Assembly (NCBI GenBank): GCA_035578155.1
Contig: JAPWDM010000023.1
Span: 868,001 to 932,000, forward strand
Direction: 5' to 3'
Origin: Brachynemurus nebulosus
Taxonomy: Eukaryota > Arthropoda > Insecta > Neuroptera > Myrmeleontidae
DNA: 64,000 nt
The position numbers and the translations under genes are program-made. Positions 39,801-48,800 of the stretch are shown piece by piece (position 1 is the first letter of the stretch; every line of letters begins with the position of its first letter). The notes under the pieces were generated by a model. That model was not told the DNA's origin. It did not search any database and was given only the letters and a program-made list of their open reading frames with translations.

Positions 39801-42800
39801 AAATTCTAGTTTCATTTACTGTATCTTTATATCTGAGATCTTTGTGTGTCAAATCAACGATTAGATAGCGCAGTCGGTAGCGTGTCACACTGGTGACCAG
39901 AGTACACTTTTTTTATTTTGTTAATTAAATATTAAAATCAATAAATTTTAAAAATAAATAATTATTTCTAACAATAAATATCATAAATTAGAAATATAAT
40001 TGTATTTTTTTTTATTTCATAACCATTTTCTGAATACTTTTTTAAAAAATTTTTTTTTTTTTTGAATGTTTTTATAAAAGTTATCATTCCGGTTCTTGTG
40101 TATAATTATTAATAAATTTATAATCAATAAAATTCTAAATTTTTTTATTAAAAAATGTTTTTGGTAATTTTATTATTTACCTATTTAAAAAAAAAGCCAA
40201 ATATTTTTTAAAAAGTATTCAGTAAATGGTTACGAATTTAAAAAGAAAAATACAATTATATTTTAATTTATGATATTTATTGTTAGAAATAATTTTTTAT
40301 TTCTGAAATGTATTAATTTTAATATTTAATTAACAAAATAAAAATAAAAAAATACACTTGCAGTCGGAATCGAACCCGTGCACTCTAGTCGCCAGTGTGA
40401 CACGCTACCGACTGCACTATCTCTTATCGTTGATTTGACGCACAAGTATCTCATATATAAAGATACAGTAAATGAAGCTAGAATTTTGAAAGCGTTTTTC
40501 TCGAAATTGGCTGGCCAATGAGTCTTTATATTTTCACAATTGATTAATCTTCGGAGGGACTATAATCCTGCGAAATCCCATCCCGAAGTCAATTTCCCAG
40601 GTCGTACCCTCTCCTTGTGAGTCATTTAATGGTGTGCTATACTTACATTTTTTTAATCAGCAATCCCTACCTCGTGCAATGTTCCTCCCTCTAAACTTTG
40701 AAAATATGCAAAAAAAAAAGATTTTTTGAATTTCTAAGCCAGAATACCTCCTTAAAAATTTACTTTATGAAAATCTATATTACAAAATATGTGAATACTG
40801 ACTGAAAATAACACAACTGAAGAATTCCTTCTTTATCATTATACATAACACTATCCAATTAATCAGGGCTGGGAAAAATGTTTCATAGAAACCATTTAAA
40901 ATAGAAAATGGAAAATAGTTTTCAAAAATGCATTTAAAATACAAAATGGAAAATGGTTTTGCTGAACATATTTAAAATTGAAAATGGAAAATACTTAAAA
41001 TGGATTATAAAATGTAAAATATACTGCAATAAATGCAATATATTTACTTTATAAAAAATATTCTGTAAACTTTTTATCATTATTTATATTAATTAAAAAA
41101 AAAAAAAAAAATGTTCGAAGGTACTGAAATTAAATAAAGGCAGTCTTTTCAGAAAATTTTGTAAAGTTTGCATGATATGAAAACGAAACTTAACTTTTCA
41201 AATATTGTTACTTAAAAATATTGCAAAATTTAAATCGGCCTTAACATATTCAAATATTGACTACGCTACGACTTCAACTTTTAAATAAAATTATGAAAAT
41301 CATCTACTCGAAGTACATTTCTTATCGACGTGTCTTAAAGATAGTACTACACAACTTGAGTCAGAAAAGTTTGACTTAAGAGAACTGCAATTCTAGTAAC
41401 AATTAACTCAAGTGACATTGCAACTCGAGTTATAAAAAATTTGAGTCAATTAAATCTACTTACATTTAACTACAGTTTGTTAGACTTCAAGTCGTTTAAT
41501 TCAAGTTCTATAATTAATATTGTATACACATAAATTTGAGTACACATGCATTTTCATTTTAAATGAAAAATGGATTCAAATTTCCATTTTAAATACAAAA
41601 TGGAAAATGGTTTGACCGAACTTATTTAAAATGGAAAATGCAAAATGCCATTTTGTATTTTAAATACATATTTAAAATGAAATCATTTTAAATAGTTCCC
41701 AGCCCTGCAATTAATACTACATAAAGGTTGCGATCCGCAAAGGAACTCTTCAATTGTGTTATACTTGATGATGAGTTAATTACTCGAAAGCTAGCTCGTA
41801 GCCGGAGAGTTTAATTTAGTGAAATGTAATTTTTAATTAATATATTTACAGTTGTGGGATGAAAGTCGGATATTATTAACTGCCGTCACCTCTGGTATAA
41901 GGAACAATTGGATCACCGTACTCCGACGTGCAGCCGGACTACCAGAAATATCGGAAAACACATCGGATACATCACCAACAAGTGCCGAAAAGGAGCCAAT
42001 AGTACCTGCGACACCGTTAACACCCCGCTCTATTTTATTCTCGTCGGATGAAGAATACCGCACAGCTTCTGAAGGTGGCGGTGGTGGTGGGGGTAGACGA
42101 GAAAGTGGGGAATGGTGCGAACCGCTACCACCTTCGCCGCCGTTAAATCGGACGCCAATATCTCGCGTTAAAGAACGTGCCCGATCACGTTCTAGTTCTG
42201 GATCTCGAATATGTAAACGTTCTAGATCATCTCCACCGTCGTCGCGAAGATCTACTATCGATTCAGTTCGTACTGATGATTTAATGTTACCCTGTTGTGA
42301 AGAGCCCGCGGAAACGGATCACACGTTGGTCGAAATGTTAGAAAGTGAGGTTAGGGAATTGCGGGAACGCCTTGAAAACTCTCATCCAAATACCGGTGAA
42401 AACAATTTAATTAACAAAGTGCAACAACAAGCTTCAGAAATCGAAGATTTAAAATCAAAATTAACTAGTGCATTAGAAGAAATCAGTAACACAGAAAAAG
42501 AAGTAAATCGATTGCGAAAAATCAAACAGGAAGCCGTTAATCGCGAAAAACGTATGGAAGAATTATTAACCACTTTAGAAAATACAGAGAAACAACTAAA
42601 CGAAAGGGTGGAGGACATGGAAATGTTGAAACAAATGTACGGTCAAGATAAGGATTTATGGGAGAAAAAATTAACAGATAACGAAGCGCTGTTAAGAGAA
42701 GCCGCGGAACGATGTGAACTTCTAAGTAACGAAGTTAACACAGGACGCCGAACCATCGAACAACTTCAACAAGAATTATCAAAATTGAGTGAACGACTGT

Positions 42801-45800
42801 CACGTGGTATCGACGAAAACGAAACACTCTACAAACGAATACGCGAATTAGAAAGTGGTAATTCGAATTTGAAATTTTCAAAAGACAAAGGTCGAAGTGT
42901 CGATTCACTTAGCGACCTAACGAACATCGATTTAGATTTAAATTTACAAAAATTCACGAAAGAACGTGTCATCGAAGAATATCAAGACTTGCGAAGTCGA
43001 TTTGAAAAGGCAATACAAGAAATTCGAATTATGAAACGCGAATTACGCGAATCACACATGATGTATGACGAATTGGAACTAACGAATCTCAAATTACGAC
43101 AAGACATGAACATTCAAGCCGATAACGATAAGGCCCAATTGAATTTAATGGCTCAAAGGATACAAGATTTAACCACAAAGTTAACCACTTCTGAGAAACA
43201 AGTTCGAAGTCTAAAACAAAAATTACAAGATTCAAGAGAAAAGCGCAGATCACTATCGTTAAAAGGGCGGGAATCATTTTCGATCGGTAAAGAAGTTGAG
43301 GAAAAACTTTCCGAATTAGAAACAAAAATAAATGCCTTGGAATCAAATAAAGTGGTCAAACCGCACGTTCGAGCCTTGTCAAAACGTTCAACGAAACGTG
43401 AGGGCAGCGTGGATCGACAATCGCCCACGGAAGAACGAAAATTGCGAAGAATGCAAGCGCGGCTGCGTAGAAAATCTTTAGACAGTGCAACAAGTTCAGA
43501 ACCAATGAAAATATTAATAAGGCTTAATTCGTTAGAATCGAAGGTCTCTAGTGTTTCAGACATTCAAAATATCGATGAACAAATCGGAACATCAAACGAA
43601 TCAATCAGTCAACCGGAAGGGAACACTTCCGACAATGAACTCTCCACGTCAACCTCAGCATCGGCCCCCGCGTCCGATCGACTACAAACATTAGAAAATG
43701 TCGTTCTGTCCGCCAGAGAAAAAGTCAACGAATGTCTGTGTCAGGTGTCCCTGTTGAAATCGTCACGAAGTAAACGATCGTCTTCCCCGCTTTCCGATCG
43801 CCGTAGTAACGACGGGTATCGTTCAATCGAAAAATGTCTAACAGAACTGGGTCAACTGTTAAAAGACAACAGCACCATTTCGAACAGTGACAGTAGTTCA
43901 TCTCTCTCGTGCAGTATGAGCACAACAGAGATAGCGGCAATAAGTGACGCAGTCAGGTCAGTAGTGAAAACGTTAGAGACCGCCCTTCGAACCAAACTAT
44001 TAGATATCGCGAATCGTCGAATGGAATTACGACGAAACAATCAACTTACAGATAAAATTAATTTACAATTACTAGCCGAAAAATTGGCGTACGAATCCGT
44101 AATCATCGAACGAATACATGAAGCCTTAAACACAACCATCAGTAGCGAAAAAACTCTAGGTAGTCGAATTTTGAAATCAGAATTATTAGAAACTAGTCAT
44201 TTAATAGCAAATTTAAAACGTAAAATAAGTGGTAAATGTTTAAAGCGCGCATACAGTAGCAAAATGTCATTAGAAAGTTTAACAAAAGTTTTAGCGAATA
44301 AGTTACTAAAGTCTGGTCATGTGTTATCACAAAATTCAATAGAAAATAAGTCATCAACATTAATCTCATCGTCTCAAACATCCCAAAAAACACCCGACAT
44401 CACCGACAAAATGTTAGAATTTCTAATCACTAAACGTGACGAAATCAATATAGCACTCACAAAGTACAAAAACACAAAAATGGAACAGTTGGCGAACTCA
44501 CTGGCATCAGAAACGTTAAGTTACGTCGCCGAAAGCGCCATGAACACTGCCACGCCGCGAGCGAATTCATTCAATGAGAAACGAATCCGTGAAGCGTGGC
44601 AATTGGCACAGGAAACCGTTAACAATGAACTAATTCAATCAGAAATATCACACGTGATGATGCGCTGTGCGCAAATGTACGAAAGCACTATATCACCCGA
44701 ATCCAATGTCTATTTCAGTTTTTACGCTTCCGAACGCGCCAATCTAGAACTGTGGATTCGCGAGGTCGAAACACGTTTACGAACTGAAATGGATGAAAAC
44801 ATTAAAGAACTTGGTAAATTGTACGAGAGTAGTTTACAAAAATTGAAACAACAAAATGGCGGACAACAGTGGCGTCATCACGTGGAACAAGAACGTACCA
44901 TGAATGAATCACGTAAATTATTGGCAGAATTTGCGGATATCACAGCCCATAAAGCGTTAGTGGATGCTAGAATATCCGTTTTAAGTAAAGACTATAAACC
45001 AAATGATTTAATGAAAACGGGATTCTCCCCAGAAGAGTCAGTAATTGAAAGTTTAATGGAAGATGATAATTACATTTCGAAACTTAATGATGCAGATATT
45101 CAATTGAAAACAAGTACAGTATTTGATGCCGAATTCCAATTTTTGTTCCAACATTACACGAAAGAATGTAAATCGATTCTAAATATGAAAAACGAAAGTA
45201 ACCCCACTAAGGACAAAACTTACGTCCGAAATATTGCGGACCACTTAAGTCTCATTGAAAAAGAAATATCAAAATTAGAAAAACATTTGAATTTAAAAAC
45301 CATCGAAAATAATCCAACTGAACCGATAGAAAATTCTGACAGCACTGATTGGACGAGCATTTGTAATAAATGTTCTAAACTCTATCAACGACTGGTTGAT
45401 TTGACAGCTAACCTCTTACAGAAACAAAGTTGCCAAAAATGTGAAGAATTACAAAACACAATTCATCGTTTAGGCGTCGAACACGAAGAGAAAGTACAAA
45501 CGTTACAGAAACAACAAGAAAAAAATATGGAGGAGTTACGGAATGCATTGGAGAACGAACGAGCATCTCAAGCGCAACTTCGGGAACGTGCTCGCAAATT
45601 GGAGAGACGATTAGGCACGCTGGATTCCGAATATTCACAGCAAGTGGAAAGTCTACGAGCGGCTTATAACAAAACGTTAACAACAGCTGGTCTAGATCGT
45701 AGTTTACAGGGGGAGGAAAATATTCGACAAAGATATCAAGCCGAAATTGAGCAACTAAGGGTGAGCATTTTATCTTAAAAAAGCTAGGATTTTATAGTTC

Positions 45801-48800
45801 ATTTCATAAATCAACTTATCAAAATTGAAAAATTTAAAAACCGTGGTAAACTGGGCGATTGTATTTTTACAAAAATATCAAAATTATATGCTGCTTCTGA
45901 CAATTGGTGTGACGAACTACATTCTGTTTTGATAGATTGATTTACGGGGTGAACTATAAATGCCGGGTCTGAATTATTAATTTAATTTTCAGATTAAGTA
46001 CTTAAAATAAAAAAAATTATTTTCACAATGCTTTTGAATCTACATTGTCCTAATTAAAACTACATAAACTCGTTGATAGATAAATAAACGAAAAATAAAA
46101 AATAAACTAAAATAAAAATTTTTTAATGCATTATTTTAACTTTTTTTTAATTTCTCATTAATTTAAATCTTAATTCTAAGTTGCAAAAACGTCGCACAAA
46201 ACATATTATACGTATTAAGGGGTCTTTTACACGTGATGTGCAAAAAAAAATCTTTTTTTGGAATTTTTTTTGGAGAAACTATTTATTGTAATGAAAAAAA
46301 AAGTTTCGTACATTGAAGTACAATTAAGTGTATCTTGAATTTTTTTTCTTTTTGTCCGACCTTCCATCTGCTCTTGTAGACCTGTTGAATGTCACATGTA
46401 AATTTTGTAATACAAAACGGTGCCAACGATTCAAAAAAAATTATAAGTCCGATTGGACCAAAATTTGAATCCTCTTTGTTATGGTGTCTTTTGTAATGGC
46501 TTTCACACAATCAATGAAATACGAAATAAGAAATAGGGAGTGTCGCCATCTAGTGACGTCGAATAGAAGTTTAACTGCTCAAGGTATTTTTGTACATCAA
46601 AATTCATGAGAACATAACGTTCCTGATGACTTTTTCGAATGATAAAAAAATCACGAATTTTGATGTACAATTGACATTTCGAATTGTCAAATATTGTCCA
46701 TTGATTTTACATTGCAATTTTTTGTTTCCATAGTTATGTCTGATTAGGGTAAATTAACCGATTAAAATATAGGTAAAAAAAATTACTCCTTTATTTTTTT
46801 TTTAAATTAATTGTAATCAGACTAAAAAGTAGAAAATAAAGTAAAAAAAAAATGTTTTTTAAGAAATAGCTTTTATTTAAAAATGGGCTAAAAAAAAATA
46901 AAATAACTTTTGAGTGAAGTTTGAAGCAATATGCAACATAATTTATAAAAGCTTGAGGCGTTTAATTAAGTTTGGTAACTACTGAAAAGTAAAATAGCTA
47001 CAGTTATATCCAAAACAGAAGTACCTAATTAATGGTAACGCCTCAAGCTTTTATAAATTATGTTGCATACTGCTTCAAACTTCACTCAAAAGTTATTTTA
47101 TTTTTTTTAGCCCATTTTTAAATAAAAGCTTTTTCTTAAAAAACATTTTTTTTACTTTATTTTTTTTCACTACAATAAATAGTTTCTCAAAAAAAAATTT
47201 CAAAAGTGTTTCTTTTTTTTATAGTACATCACTTGTAAAAGATTCCTTAAGTAGGGACAAATGTAGAATGACATTTATGATAAACATGAATAATAAGTGA
47301 TTTAATATTGCGTACAGCAGAAATGCCATGGTAGATTTGTTTGCACATGCAACGTATTGTTAATATACATTTCGCATTGCATTTAAAATGAGTTTCATCT
47401 GATTTACCTTATTTTTCATAGGCTTTATGTGAAAAGGGGCTTGTAGCAATGGAAAATTCACATCGTCGAGTGATATCGGAACTGGAAGATAAACATCGCC
47501 GAGAACGTGAACAACTGAGACTAGAAAAAGAGGCAGCTTTAGCAGAAGAAACTCAGGCCACATTGGCTGCTTTAGATGCTATGCGTAAAGCACATGAAGC
47601 TGAAGTGCAACGCGAAGTAGCAAAGTTCAAAGCTGAATTCGTCAAGAAAATGCAAGCCAATCCATCGGATCATGATTTTGGTTCTTCGTTTTACAGGGAA
47701 AATGAGTAAGAAAATAAAATATGGAGTTTTAAAGAATCATTGTTTATTTTATATAATTTTCTTTTTTAATTTAGCGAGGAAATGGAAGAGATAAAACAAG
47801 AAATTTTATCCCTTTCGGAAAAATATTCTGTTAAGTGTGTCGAATCGGCAGCTCTTGAAGAAGAACTACAACGAGTTACCTCACAATTAGCTCAAGCTCA
47901 ACAACATATAATGCAACTTGATGCCAGGTAATTAAAACTTAATTAATTACGTAATTTTTGACGATGTAATAAAATTTTTGTGCATAATACAGAAATAAAC
48001 AATTGCGAGCGCATTTAATGTCGGAAGTGGCAGAGTTAGATACGAATTCTTTAATTTGTGGAAGGGATCGCACAGAAATCAGTCGACAACAATCACAAAA
48101 GTCAAGTATTGTAAGTTTAAACTTAATTTTTTATTTAATTTTCATTTTTTTATAGATACATATGTAAATATAATGCTAAATGATAACGCATGGGTTAAAT
48201 TTTTTTGCCTGGGTTATAAACTAATTGACGTAATTATATTTCCTTAAAGATAAACTCTCTATATACATAATTCTTTTGCTTTTTTAATATTTTGCTTTCC
48301 GTTCTTATCTTATAAAAACAATAACAAAATTTCCGTGTTCCATTACGTACAATATTTTCAAACCCCATGTTGAACACCAAATTATGCAAACGTGGTTTAT
48401 TTTATTATTTTGTTGTAAAGGAACACAGTTTTTAGGTTCTTTTTATTTTTAAAAGAAGAAAGCAGAATACAATCCCAAATCTAGAATAGCGGTAGATATT
48501 CGAGTCAAGTACATTTTCAGATTTTCTCTATCACTATCTCACAGCACAGTCTACCGTCTATTATATAATTCACTTGTTACAATTCCCAAATTAAAACTAC
48601 ACCAAGTTGCATGTAGTTAAATACACGAATAAATAATTTAATTTCAATTAAAAAAATTGTTTATAATTATTTCATAATATTCATAACGTTAATACACATT
48701 TTAATTATTTTGTAAAATATTTCGAGTCATTTTCGCACTAATTTCATTTCACATCTTGTGTGACGTCATTGCTAACTTCAGAGAGGTGACGTCACAGTAG

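Larger units (their letters stand above)
38959..41851. other. osp intron inside PH2
   Basis: The intron splits PH2. It contains the SINE palindrome and the hAT MITE; 38960-39660 and 40620-40855 show nothing clear. Confidence 0.65.

Noticed and set aside
40360..40430. Possible tRNA gene
   Set aside because: A and B boxes are present but acceptor and T stems do not pair properly; it is the head of a SINE.
43153..44393. Antisense open frames inside the large osp exon
   Set aside because: Shadows of a long, moderately GC-rich coding exon; no domain or splice context of their own.
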